Below, in pieces: positions 1 to 7,623 of a stretch of 16,960 bases of DNA. The position numbers and the translations under genes are program-made. The notes under the pieces were generated by a model. The model saw nothing but the letters and a program-made list of their open reading frames with translations, was not told the DNA's origin and ran no database searches. Position 1 is the first letter of the stretch; each line of letters begins with the position of its first letter. Origin of the DNA: UBA7803 sp041686955 (lineage in GTDB: Bacteria; Pseudomonadota; Gammaproteobacteria; Pseudomonadales; Azotimanducaceae); the NCBI GenBank assembly GCA_041686955.1, contig JAWLCV010000084.1, positions 1-16,960 on the forward strand, given 5' to 3'.

Positions 1-291
1 GGTCGCCAGGTCGTACTCGCCGTCCACCTTGGGAATCTGGGCGATGATGGCCTTGCCGTTGCCGATCTCGATGGCCGACTCGCGCACCATCACCTCCACA
101 CGGAAGCTCGGCTCCACGGGCTTCGACGCGCCGGACGACGTGGGCATGTCCAGCTCGACGATGGCGACTCTGGAGAAGACCGCCGTGATGAGGAGAAACG
201 GCACCAGCACCACCATCAGGTTGAGAAAGGTGGTGACGTCGAGCTCCGTCGGCTCCTCGACCCGGCGCCGGTAGTGGTGGGTTCTAGCCAT
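1..291 (-). CDS. ExbD/TolR-family biopolymer transport subunit (partial, C-terminus beyond window)
   Basis: This is an inner-membrane partner of an ExbB/TolQ channel; such proteins have one N-terminal TM helix and a periplasmic domain and help couple proton flow to envelope work. The first 97 codons are present. The ATG at 291 has an AAGGAG Shine-Dalgarno about 10 nt upstream. A basic N-terminus (about residues 1-11) precedes a single TM segment at about residues 19-40, starting LDVTTFLNLMVVLVPFLL, followed by the beginning of the periplasmic domain. The family signature is normally V-T-P-x-x-D, with the Asp needed for proton coupling (D25 in E. coli ExbD, D23 in TolR). Here the aligned position is Asn24, and the only nearby acid is Asp18, six residues earlier. 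It is the last visible gene of the operon, 31 bp after the ExbB gene. Family assignment is confident; whether it works alone or with a second ExbD outside the window cannot be seen. Confidence 0.9.
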   Translation of the reverse strand, partial: MARTHHYRRRVEEPTELDVTTFLNLMVVLVPFLLITAVFSRVAIVELDMPTSSGASKPVEPSFRVEVMVRESAIEIGNGKAIIAQIPKVDGEYDLAT

Positions 292-322
292 GAGTTACGG
301 TCTCCTTCTCGTTGCGACGGGC

Positions 323-985
323 TCAGGCGGCCTCCTGCAAGGCCCCCTGGCGGCGCGCGCGGGTCGAGATGGCGGTCAGCACCTTCACCGAGGCCATCTC
401 CATGCCGTCGACGATCTCGTTGGTCTTGGTGGCCAGCAGGGCGTGCACCACGAGCAGCGGTATCGCCGCCATCAGGCCGAAGGCGGTGGTGTTCATGGCC
501 ACGGAGATGCTGGCGGAGAGCAGGTCGGCCTTTTCCGCCGGGTTGGCGTTGGCCACCGCGGTGAACGCCTGAATCAGGCCGATGATGGTGCCGAGCAGGC
601 CGAGCAAGGTGGCGATGCTGGACGCGAGCGCGATGTACGGGGTGCGCTTTTCGAGCTGCGGCACGATTTCCATCATGCCCTCCTCCATCACGATCTCCAC
701 GTCCTCCCGCCGGCGCACGGCGCCCTGCAGCGCCAGGCCCATGGAAAGCAGCCGCCCCATGGGGCTTTGGTCGTTGGCGGAGACGCCCCGGGCCTTGTCG
801 AACTCGCCCTGGGACAAAAGGGGCTGGATCTGGCTCCAGGCGGCCTGATTCTTCTTCGTCACCGCCGTCAGGGTGACCCACCGCTCGACGGCGATGGCCA
901 CGCCCACGGCGAAGACCAGAAGAATCGGATACATGAACGCTCCGCCGGAGGCGAAGAACTCGACGATCGAATACAGGAAGTCCAT
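323..985 (-). CDS. MotA/TolQ/ExbB-family proton channel subunit
   Basis: 220-aa polytopic inner-membrane protein, the usual ExbB/TolQ size, expected to form the pentameric channel around an ExbD dimer. TM segments are at about residues 15-35, 117-141 and 160-185, with a cytoplasmic loop between TM1 and TM2. TM2 carries the family motif GLLGTIIGLIQAF, with Thr133 matching E. coli ExbB Thr148. TM3 carries NTTAFGLMAAIP, with Thr167 matching Thr181. The TM3 glutamate of ExbB (Glu176, in the I-x-E-A motif) is Val162 here. The start ATG at 985 has an AGAGAGGG Shine-Dalgarno about 8 nt upstream. It follows the 103-aa exported protein gene by 33 bp and precedes exbD by 31 bp, so it is part of the same transcript. 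Together they look like the motor of the TPR-rich envelope system; a TonB-, Tol- or gliding-type role cannot be separated from the sequence alone. Confidence 0.92.
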   Translation of the reverse strand: MDFLYSIVEFFASGGAFMYPILLVFAVGVAIAVERWVTLTAVTKKNQAAWSQIQPLLSQGEFDKARGVSANDQSPMGRLLSMGLALQGAVRRREDVEIVMEEGMMEIVPQLEKRTPYIALASSIATLLGLLGTIIGLIQAFTAVANANPAEKADLLSASISVAMNTTAFGLMAAIPLLVVHALLATKTNEIVDGMEMASVKVLTAISTRARRQGALQEAA

Positions 986-1018
986 TGCATAACCCTCTCT
1001 ACGATTGAAACGCTACTG

Positions 1019-1330
1019 CTACTTGCCGCCGCCGGAGGCGGAACCGGCCGTGCCGGCGCGCAGCTCGTAGTACGAGAGCTCGCGCTCGAACACGTCTCTG
1101 TCCACGGGCTTCGCCCGCTGATCGAGCAGGTTGTCGACGCCGATGCCGTCGCCGATCTCCGAGGTCTTCCACGGCACGATGACCAGGGACTTGGGTGCTT
1201 CGTTGTTGCCCAGCACCGACATCCCCGAAAGCGCCTTGGTTCCCGCCTCGGCCGTCTCGTCGCCGTGCCCCGCGCCGGCCAGTAACAGGCCGAGGAACAA
1301 CGCGCCGACTCTCACCGTGTTCATGGTCAT
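1019..1330 (-). CDS. Small exported protein of unknown function in ExbB/TPR operon
   Basis: 103-aa protein with no family I recognise. A signal peptide covers about residues 1-22: a short n-region with one Arg, the hydrophobic stretch VGALFLGLLLAGAG, then the mature part. There is no lipobox cysteine, so a soluble periplasmic location is inferred. The mature part has a VIVPWKTSEIGDGIGVDNLLD segment rich in Asp/Gly in the middle and ends in a small Gly/Ser/Ala-rich tail finishing GGGK. The start ATG at 1330 overlaps the stop of the TPR lipoprotein gene as ATGA, and a GGAGG Shine-Dalgarno lies about 6 nt upstream; a second Met two codons on is an alternative start. It is followed by the ExbB gene after 33 bp. 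Its position suggests an accessory subunit of the envelope complex, perhaps linking TPR proteins to the channel, but this is inference. Confidence 0.8.
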   Translation of the reverse strand: MTMNTVRVGALFLGLLLAGAGHGDETAEAGTKALSGMSVLGNNEAPKSLVIVPWKTSEIGDGIGVDNLLDQRAKPVDRDVFERELSYYELRAGTAGSASGGGK

Positions 1331-2043
1331 GGTGCCTCCTCCTCACGCCCGCGGGCGGCCCGGTTGCGCAGGTCCGCGAGCCACATGTCCACTTCGGGGT
1401 CCTCGCGCACCGCGCTCCGGTACGCCTCGTAGTGCTCGAGCGCGCACGCCGGGTCCGCCAGGTACAGGTCGCACAGCACGGCCAGGTTGCGCCGCGCATA
1501 GTGGAAGCCGGGGTAGACGGCGAGCGCCTGCTCGTAGCTCTGCCGCGCTTCCTCGAAGCGCCCGAGCCGGCGGTAGGCAATGCCGAGCTCGTTCAGCGCC
1601 ACCGGATGATCCGGGGTCGCTGCCACGGCGGCGGACAGCGCCTCTACCGCCTCGTCGTGCCGGCCGGCCCGGCCGCAGGCGATGCCGAGATCGATGTACG
1701 GCCCCGTGGCCTCCGGCACCTGGGCCACCACCTCCCGCAGCATCTCGATGCCGGCGTCGTAGTCCCCGGCGGCCACACGCTGCAGCGCCTCCCGATGCAG
1801 CGAGCGAACCGCACTGCTCACGGAGACCGCCTCGGTGACCGTGAAGCCGATGCCCTCGTCCACCTGCACCGTCGCCGGATTGCCCGGCGCCGGCGGGCTC
1901 GCGGACCCGGGAGCATCGGCGGCAGCCGCGTCGCCGCTCTGGCGAACCGGTTGCGCGCCGCACCCGGCCAGAGCCAGCGCCAGGCCGAGCAGCACGGCGT
2001 GCCGGCGACATCGCCGGCGGCGGTCAAAGCGCGGCCGAGACAT
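1327..2043 (-). CDS. TPR-repeat lipoprotein (238 aa)
   Basis: The N-terminus is a strongly basic n-region (residues 1-14, mostly Arg), then a hydrophobic core and the lipobox LAGC with Cys28. Gly at +2 does not signal inner-membrane retention, so an outer-membrane lipoprotein is inferred. After a Ser/Ala/Pro-rich linker (about 30-60), residues 75-220 form four or so consecutive TPR units, with phrases such as GDYDAGIEMLREVVAQVP, ALNELGIAYRRLGRFEEA and QSYEQALAVYP. TPR solenoids bind proteins rather than catalyse. The start ATG at 2043 overlaps the end of the 1033-aa gene by 20 bp; no later in-frame start keeps the signal peptide n-region, so this start is preferred. The stop overlaps the next gene as ATGA. 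It is probably a scaffold of the ExbB/ExbD-powered envelope complex. Confidence 0.88.
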   Translation of the reverse strand: MSRPRFDRRRRCRRHAVLLGLALALAGCGAQPVRQSGDAAAADAPGSASPPAPGNPATVQVDEGIGFTVTEAVSVSSAVRSLHREALQRVAAGDYDAGIEMLREVVAQVPEATGPYIDLGIACGRAGRHDEAVEALSAAVAATPDHPVALNELGIAYRRLGRFEEARQSYEQALAVYPGFHYARRNLAVLCDLYLADPACALEHYEAYRSAVREDPEVDMWLADLRNRAARGREEEAP

Positions 2044-5000
2044 CCACTGCTCCTCCAGGTTCGGGGTCCTGGCCCGGGGTTCGGTAGGCGAAGATCTCCA
2101 CCGGGCCGATGAAGCCGCTGCTGATCTCGGCCTTGGCGTAACGCCCCGGCATGAGCGTCGCCAGACGATCGAGGCTGCGCTGCACCCAGCCGTCGAAGGC
2201 GCCGGCGAGCATCAGCTCCAGATTCTTCTCGTGCACCTCGATGGCCCGCTCCTCGAACGGAAACGCCTCCGCTTCGAGGGCCAGCTCGTACTCCGTCCGC
2301 TCTGCGGCATCGAGATCGGCGGGCCGCTCCGAGTCGAGGAGCGCGGCGCCGAAATGGTCGTAGATCGCCGCCATGTAGTAGGTGGCGGCGGTGGTGACTT
2401 CGGCCACGCCGTACTCAACCAGGTTCTCGAACGCCGCCAGCGCCCGGTCCATGCGGGCCTTCTTCTCGGCCAGACTCACGTCGAACGGCAGGGTCAGGGC
2501 GAGCCGGTCGAAGTGCTCGTAGCGCAGCTCCGCCAGCACCAGCGCCGATCTGGCGGCCAGATAGCGGGTCCGGGCGGTGCGTTCCGCGCCCGCCTGCCCG
2601 TCGATGGCGACGATGCGGCGCAGCTCGTCATGGTAGAAGTCCGTGGCGCCCGCCGCCTGGTGGAACCCGGCGATGCGGAAGCGGATCTCCAGCGCCAGAT
2701 CCACCGGGCTCGGATACGCCTCGACGTAGCGCGAGAACACGTCGAGGGCACGGGCATCCGCCTCGGCCTCGTCGTACAGATCCCCGGCCATGAGCAGGGA
2801 CTCGCCGCGCAGCTCCGGATCGTCCGTGTCCTCGGCTACCCGCTCGTACTCCTCGGCGGAGCTGACCAGATCGCCGGCCTCGTGGTACACGAAGGCGAGC
2901 TGCTTGGTCACCTCCGGCTGCAGCTCGTGGCCGGGATGGGCTTCGCGGAAGCCGCGGAACACCTCGGCCGCTGCTGCCCAGTCCTCGAGCTTCATCAGCG
3001 CGTTGGCCGCGTCGTACTCCGCTGCCGGCCGGATGCTGGAGGTGGGCGCCGCCACGCTGATGCGCAGGAAGTGGTCGGCTGCCGTGCGATGGTCCTCGAG
3101 CTCCCGGGCCGCCTCCCCCTGCTTGTAGATGGAGGCGGCCAGGTTGTCGTATAGGGCCTGCCGGGATTCGTCGTCCTCGGGGGTGAGCGCCAGCACCTGC
3201 CCGTAGGCGTGCTCCGCATCGACGAACTGCGCCACGTCCATGGACGAATGCGCCACCACGGTCCAGGCGGCGCGCCGCAGCCCCTGCTCGGCCCCGGGAT
3301 AGCCGTCGATGAGCTGCCGGCCCGCCGCGATGGCGCGCTGGAAATCGCCCATGTCGTAGAGATCGTCGGCAGCCGCCCCGAGCACCGTGGCGGCGTGCTC
3401 GTGATCCGGGAAGGTGTCGGCGAAGCGCAACGAGCTCTCCACCGCGGCAAGCCGCGCGGTGGCGAGCCGCGCGTCGGCGCCCTCGCCCCCGCTCAGGCTC
3501 TCGAGGTGCCTGCGGTGAGCGAACACGGCCGCGTAGCCCGCCGCCCCGGACTTGTCATGGGCCGGGTAGTCGTAGGCCGTCTGCTCGTAGGCCAGCGCCG
3601 CGCCCTCGAAATCCTCGTTCTCGAAGAGCAGATCGGCGAGCTGATAGTGAATGCCCGGCGTTTCCTCGTCCTTCGGAAACGACTCCAGGTACTCGCCGTA
3701 CCATTCCAGCGCCTGGGCGTAGTGCTCCGGACGCTCGTCCTCGAAGCCCGGGTCCTGGTAGAGCGAGTGATAATGACTCGCGAGGTCGCGCAGGTTGGTC
3801 TTCAGGAAAGCCATCACCTCGGGCGACTCGGCCGGATCGAAGCGCTGCCAGTACTCCGCGTCCAGCGCATAACGCCGCGCATAGTCCTGCTTCGCCTCCA
3901 CCACGAGCTGCGCGAAGCCACCCTCGGCGTAGATCTCCACCACCCGCATGCTGAAGATGGGCGCCAGCCGGTGGAACGGGTTCAGCTCCGCGAACGACCG
4001 GTACACCGTCGCCGCATCGTTGTAGCGCAGCTTGGTGCGGTAGAACTCGGCCAGATTGCTGTAGATGCGATCCTCGTAGCGGCGGTTGCCGTTCTCGCTG
4101 AAATAGGCATTCAGCACCTCCGGGCCACCGAGGTTGGAGAATGCCAGGCTGATGACCCGGAAGGTGTCGGCCACCCGGCGTTCGTCCTCCTCGTCTGCGG
4201 CGCCGGCAGCGGGCTGCGCCGCCTCGTCGTCCTGAACGGCCGCGGCCGGCACGCGATCGAAGTCGTAGCCCTGGGTGAGCTTGTAGTCGAGCAGCGCCAT
4301 GTACTTGTTCAGGGCGTCCTCGTAGAGCTCCTGCTTGTAGAGGCTCCAGCCGAGCTTGTACAAGGCCAGCTCGTAGAACTCCGACTGCTCGCCGAGGGCG
4401 ATCACCGCTGCGTACGACTCCTCGGCGTCGAGGAACTTGCGGCGCACGAAGTAGTACTCGGCGCGGCGGAAGTAGACCTCGTCGCTGTACTCGGAGTCCG
4501 GGTACTCGCGAATGAACCGATCCATGATTTCCATGGCGTTGTCCGGCTCGCTCAGCTCGTCGTAGGCCCGCGCCATCTGGTAGAGCACCTGATCGTTGCG
4601 CTCGTAGTACGGGTACTCCTCGAGAATGCGCTTGTAGGTTTCGATGGCCTGCCGGGGCTCGGCCTCCGACGTTCCCGCGGCGCCGGCGCCGGCCCCGGCC
4701 ACCGTGGGCAACGGCTGTGCGCCGCTGGCCCTGGCCTCGAACGCCGCCTGATCCTCTGAAAGATCCGCGATGGCGGCATCGTTCACCCGGGGAGCGCCGG
4801 CCGGCGTCGCCAGCGGCGCCGAGGCGTCGTGAGCGGGCAGCGGAGCATCCGGTTCCGAAGCTGCGGGACCGCCGACGATGCCGAACTGCTTCTCGAGCTG
4901 CAGATCGGCGAGGCGGCGCATGGCCTCGGGGGTCTTGGCGCTCGCGGGCGTCTCCTGCAGAAACCGCCGGTAGCTCTCGAGCGCCCGGTCCAGGCTGTCA

Positions 5001-5125
5001 CCCAGGGTCACCTCCTCGAGGTCCGGCGCCACGTCCCGCAGCTCCGCCAGGGTGTGGCGGTCCGGATTGCCGGCGCAGGCCTGCAGCAGCAGCACCGCAG
5101 GGATGACGGCTCCGAGGCGCCTCAT
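2024..5125 (-). CDS. Large TPR-repeat outer-membrane lipoprotein (1033 aa)
   Basis: The start at 5125 gives a short lipoprotein signal, MRRLGAVIPAVLLLQAC, with the lipidated Cys17 followed by Ala, which predicts outer-membrane sorting. Two low-complexity linkers rich in Ala, Pro, Asp and Glu lie at about residues 83-155 and 292-318. The rest is an almost continuous TPR/YbgF-like helical solenoid. Clear repeats occur at about 158-282 (for example AIETYKRILEEYPYY and AMEIMDRFIREYPDSEYSD), 469-520 (ALEWYGEYLESFP), 590-660, and 715-806 (AAEVFRGFREAHPGHE, ALDVFSRYVEAYPSP). The final 40 residues are not repeat-like. The start overlaps the upstream 627-aa gene by ATGA, so the two are translationally coupled. 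Proteins of this type in ExbB/ExbD or gliding (Glt/Agl-like) clusters act as periplasmic protein-binding scaffolds; that role here is inferred. I cannot name an orthologue. Confidence 0.9.
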   Translation of the reverse strand: MRRLGAVIPAVLLLQACAGNPDRHTLAELRDVAPDLEEVTLGDSLDRALESYRRFLQETPASAKTPEAMRRLADLQLEKQFGIVGGPAASEPDAPLPAHDASAPLATPAGAPRVNDAAIADLSEDQAAFEARASGAQPLPTVAGAGAGAAGTSEAEPRQAIETYKRILEEYPYYERNDQVLYQMARAYDELSEPDNAMEIMDRFIREYPDSEYSDEVYFRRAEYYFVRRKFLDAEESYAAVIALGEQSEFYELALYKLGWSLYKQELYEDALNKYMALLDYKLTQGYDFDRVPAAAVQDDEAAQPAAGAADEEDERRVADTFRVISLAFSNLGGPEVLNAYFSENGNRRYEDRIYSNLAEFYRTKLRYNDAATVYRSFAELNPFHRLAPIFSMRVVEIYAEGGFAQLVVEAKQDYARRYALDAEYWQRFDPAESPEVMAFLKTNLRDLASHYHSLYQDPGFEDERPEHYAQALEWYGEYLESFPKDEETPGIHYQLADLLFENEDFEGAALAYEQTAYDYPAHDKSGAAGYAAVFAHRRHLESLSGGEGADARLATARLAAVESSLRFADTFPDHEHAATVLGAAADDLYDMGDFQRAIAAGRQLIDGYPGAEQGLRRAAWTVVAHSSMDVAQFVDAEHAYGQVLALTPEDDESRQALYDNLAASIYKQGEAARELEDHRTAADHFLRISVAAPTSSIRPAAEYDAANALMKLEDWAAAAEVFRGFREAHPGHELQPEVTKQLAFVYHEAGDLVSSAEEYERVAEDTDDPELRGESLLMAGDLYDEAEADARALDVFSRYVEAYPSPVDLALEIRFRIAGFHQAAGATDFYHDELRRIVAIDGQAGAERTARTRYLAARSALVLAELRYEHFDRLALTLPFDVSLAEKKARMDRALAAFENLVEYGVAEVTTAATYYMAAIYDHFGAALLDSERPADLDAAERTEYELALEAEAFPFEERAIEVHEKNLELMLAGAFDGWVQRSLDRLATLMPGRYAKAEISSGFIGPVEIFAYRTPGQDPEPGGAVDVSAAL

Positions 5126-7005
5126 GGTTCGCCGCCTCCCTGGGACTGGGCCGCGCGATCGTAGCTGTTGGCGAGCGCGTAGCGGGCCTGGTTCTGGTAT
5201 CCCTCGAGCCGCTTCTGCCGCCCCTCGAGCTCGCGGATGGCCACCCGTTCGAGCATGTGGCCCTGGCGCGCCATCAGCAGCTCCACGTCGGCCAGCGCTT
5301 CGCGAACCCGGGTGCGCAGACGGCCGATGGGCCGTCCGTAGCCCGTGTAGCTGTGCACCGCCGCCTGGCGGACACGGACGAAGGCCTCGTACTGGGCCTT
5401 CAGCGCGTCCACCGACGTCTGCAGCTCGCGCAGATGCCGGTCGAACTCGTTCAGCCGCGCGTCGTACTCGGTGCGTAGAATCCAGGTGAGCACGCCCTCG
5501 AGCCGGGCGATACGCTCCCGGACGGAATCGGCGGGCTCACCCTCCGCGTCACCGAGCTGCTCGCCGAGCCACTCGAGGCGCGCCCCCATCACCCGCTCCT
5601 CGGTGGTGGCGAGGAACTCCGGACGGGGCATGACCAGCATCTCCTGGAGCCGGCGGGCCAGAAGCTCGTACTGCTCGAGCCGCACCCGCATCCGCGAGTC
5701 CAGCTCGCGAAACTGCTGATCCACGCCGGGCAGCAACGGCTCGTAGTAGGCGCGCCGCGCGTCGATCATGTCGTCGAAGGCGTCGAAGCTGCCCTGCCAG
5801 CTCAGGAGCTTGCGCCGCAGCTCCTCCAGATCGAGGTAGTTCTGCAGCGCCGTCTGAAAATCGTGGGAGGCGAGAAGCTCCGTGAGGTAGAACGTCTCCG
5901 GCGCTTCCGGCAGGGAGCGCAGGCGCACCACCCAGGACTTGTCCTGGTGAATCTCCTCCCGGACCAGGGCCTCGAGGAACTTTCCCGCCCTGATGCTCCG
6001 GATGGAAGCATCGAGCTTGTGGAGCTCGTGCGCGAAGGTGTCGAGCGCCCGGCCGTAGAGCACCGCCGCCCGCCCGTGCACGCCGAGCTGGCCGTAAGCG
6101 TAGGGCAGCGCCAGCAGCGCTTCCTGCACTGCGGCGTCGGTGGATTCCCGCTCGGCGAGGATGCTCCAGGGCACCACGGCCCGATCCGCCTTGCTCGCCG
6201 ACATGGCCGCCCACCCGGAGCTGAGCAGCGCCTGGTTGGAGAAAGGTCCCTCGAGCCGTACGCGCTCCAGGGGGGCGGAAGCCTCGAGAAACTCACCGTC
6301 TTCCAGCAGCAAGGTGCCGAGGGTCAGGTTGGCCTTGTCGCGAATGGCGCGGGTGGAAGGATCCTCGGCGCTCACCTGCCCGGCGCGGTCGAGCTGCTGG
6401 AAGGCTTCCCGGCGCTGGCCGTCGTGCAGGAACGCGACCCCCAGGTTGTAGGCGGAGAAGCCCTTCAGGCCATCGGCGCCCTGCAACGGGCGCAGGGTCT
6501 CGATGGCCGCGGAAGGCCGGCCCATGGCGAGGTAGACGTTCGCCTCGAGGAACTCGATGTCGCTCTTCAGACCCTCCGGCAGCCGGCCCTCGATCCGTTC
6601 CAGCGCCGCCAGGGCGTCGCGCATCTGACCCTTCTGAAAATGGATGCGTGCCAGCCGGTAGGCGGCTTCGTTGCGCACCTGCGGATCCACGTCGCCTTCC
6701 AGCACCGCGCCGATGGCCCGGCCCGCCTTGTGGTGCATGCGGTAGCTGAGCTCGAAGTCGCCGACGAAGAACCGGGCCTCGCCGATGTGATAGTGCAAGG
6801 GGTCCAGCTCCGGTTCATCGAGCCCGTAATGCTGGGCGAGCTCCGCGTCGAGCCGCTCCACGGCGTCGAAGTAGTAGCCCTGCTCGGCGAAGTACAGCGC
6901 CTCGCCGAAGTGCAGGTCCCGAAGCTCGCCGGCATCCGCCGTGCCCGTCCAGAGCAGAAGGGTGAAGGCGAAGGCCGGCCCGATGATTCGCAGCCGTTTC
7001 CGCAT
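5122..7005 (-). CDS. Exported TPR and coiled-coil protein (627 aa)
   Basis: A Sec signal peptide covers residues 1-25 (basic MRKRLR, hydrophobic core, cleavage near ADA-GEL), with no lipobox, so the product is predicted to be soluble and periplasmic. Residues about 30-340 are degenerate TPRs (for example LHFGEALYFAEQGYYFDAVE, YRLARIHFQKGQMRDALAAL, YNLGVAFLHDGQRREAFQQL). Residues about 385-610 are charged, heptad-rich helices without Pro/Gly breaks, for example LEEYDARLNEF-like and LRELQTSVDALKAQYEAF segments, which predict a long coiled coil. The tail is Gln/Gly-rich. The start ATG at 7005 lies 2 bp after the stop of the 177-aa gene, and its stop overlaps the 1033-aa lipoprotein start as ATGA. 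This architecture suits a periplasm-spanning strut between the motor and the lipoproteins. No enzyme motif is visible and I do not recognise a named orthologue. Confidence 0.88.
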   Translation of the reverse strand: MRKRLRIIGPAFAFTLLLWTGTADAGELRDLHFGEALYFAEQGYYFDAVERLDAELAQHYGLDEPELDPLHYHIGEARFFVGDFELSYRMHHKAGRAIGAVLEGDVDPQVRNEAAYRLARIHFQKGQMRDALAALERIEGRLPEGLKSDIEFLEANVYLAMGRPSAAIETLRPLQGADGLKGFSAYNLGVAFLHDGQRREAFQQLDRAGQVSAEDPSTRAIRDKANLTLGTLLLEDGEFLEASAPLERVRLEGPFSNQALLSSGWAAMSASKADRAVVPWSILAERESTDAAVQEALLALPYAYGQLGVHGRAAVLYGRALDTFAHELHKLDASIRSIRAGKFLEALVREEIHQDKSWVVRLRSLPEAPETFYLTELLASHDFQTALQNYLDLEELRRKLLSWQGSFDAFDDMIDARRAYYEPLLPGVDQQFRELDSRMRVRLEQYELLARRLQEMLVMPRPEFLATTEERVMGARLEWLGEQLGDAEGEPADSVRERIARLEGVLTWILRTEYDARLNEFDRHLRELQTSVDALKAQYEAFVRVRQAAVHSYTGYGRPIGRLRTRVREALADVELLMARQGHMLERVAIRELEGRQKRLEGYQNQARYALANSYDRAAQSQGGGEP

Positions 7006-7007
7006 GA

Positions 7008-7541
7008 CTACCAGTCTTTGAACTGGATGGGAGCGCCGCTGGAGGGAGCCACGGTGATGCCGAGCAGGCTCGGCTCCACGCCCTTCTCGAACGAGAACTG
7101 CTCCGTGCGGCTGAAGTCCTTGCCGTTCGGCAGCTTGCCCAGCACGGCCACTTCCATCCGGTGCGCGCCGGTGGGCAGATTGCCCATGTAGATCCTCTGG
7201 ACCCCGCCCTTCTGCAGCGCCTCCAGCTCCTTGAAGCTGTAGATGTGGTGTGCCGCCGTCGCGTCGTCGATGTTCACCTTCACCGCATCGAGCCGGAAGG
7301 TTTCACCGGTGCCGAGCGCGACGAACACGGTGACCTGGGTGTTCGAGGGAAAGAGCAGCCGCTCCTCGAGGGTCCGCAGCTCCGCCGCGATGCCCAGCAC
7401 GTCCGACTTGATCTCCTGGACCTGGTCGTCGAGGCTACGCATCTCGGCCCGGGTATCGTCCTGCGCGAACGCCGGGCCCGGCAGAATGCCGGCCGCGAAG
7501 GCAAGGAGTAGCCCGACGAAGAAACCCGGATTACCGTTCAC
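7008..7541 (-). CDS. Exported coiled-coil/beta-domain protein of unknown function (177 aa), first gene of operon
   Basis: The protein starts at GTG 7541, preceded by an AGGAG Shine-Dalgarno 5 nt upstream; no other usable start precedes the signal peptide. A signal-peptide-like hydrophobic segment spans residues 7-26, with a probable cut after AFA-QDD, although the n-region has no Lys or Arg, which is unusual. Residues about 28-62 form a short coiled coil (MRSLDDQVQEIKSDVLGIAA followed by ELRTLEERLL). Residues 67-170 alternate as beta strands (TQVTVFVALGTGETF, VQRIYMGNLPTGAHRMEVAV, SRTEQFSFEK), which suggests a small beta-sandwich domain such as those that bind peptidoglycan or protein partners. 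There are no catalytic motifs. As the first gene, 2 bp ahead of the TPR/coiled-coil gene, it is probably a structural member of the same complex. Confidence 0.85.
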   Translation of the reverse strand: MNGNPGFFVGLLLAFAAGILPGPAFAQDDTRAEMRSLDDQVQEIKSDVLGIAAELRTLEERLLFPSNTQVTVFVALGTGETFRLDAVKVNIDDATAAHHIYSFKELEALQKGGVQRIYMGNLPTGAHRMEVAVLGKLPNGKDFSRTEQFSFEKGVEPSLLGITVAPSSGAPIQFKDW

Positions 7542-7599
7542 ACCCGCTCCTGCGGCATCCGGACCCGATCAGCCCATCCCGATCGAGACTCCCGGTCCG

Positions 7600-7621
7600 C
7601 TCTGCTTGTCTGGGAGCAGAG
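7600..7621. promoter_or_regulatory. Short inverted repeat in the 5' leader of the TPR-ExbBD operon
   Basis: A 7-bp perfect stem (CTCTGCT paired with AGCAGAG) encloses 8 bases. It lies about 60 bp upstream of the GTG start of the first operon gene, on the transcribed side of the candidate promoter. It could be a leader hairpin or a protein-binding palindrome. It has no adjoining U-tract on the minus strand, so it is not a convincing terminator. Confidence 0.35.
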
Positions 7622-7623
7622 TG

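Noticed and set aside
290..1285. 331-codon plus-strand open frame opposite exbB
   Set aside because: His/Gly/Arg-rich shadow; the minus strand encodes a recognised ExbB with TM motifs.
1835..3154. 439-codon plus-strand open frame
   Set aside because: Antisense shadow of two TPR lipoprotein genes in the coupled operon.
3209..4759. 516-codon plus-strand open frame opposite the TPR lipoprotein gene
   Set aside because: Shadow of the minus-strand TPR gene, whose repeats and lipobox are clear; the plus translation shows Arg/Val/His-rich shadow composition and no motifs.
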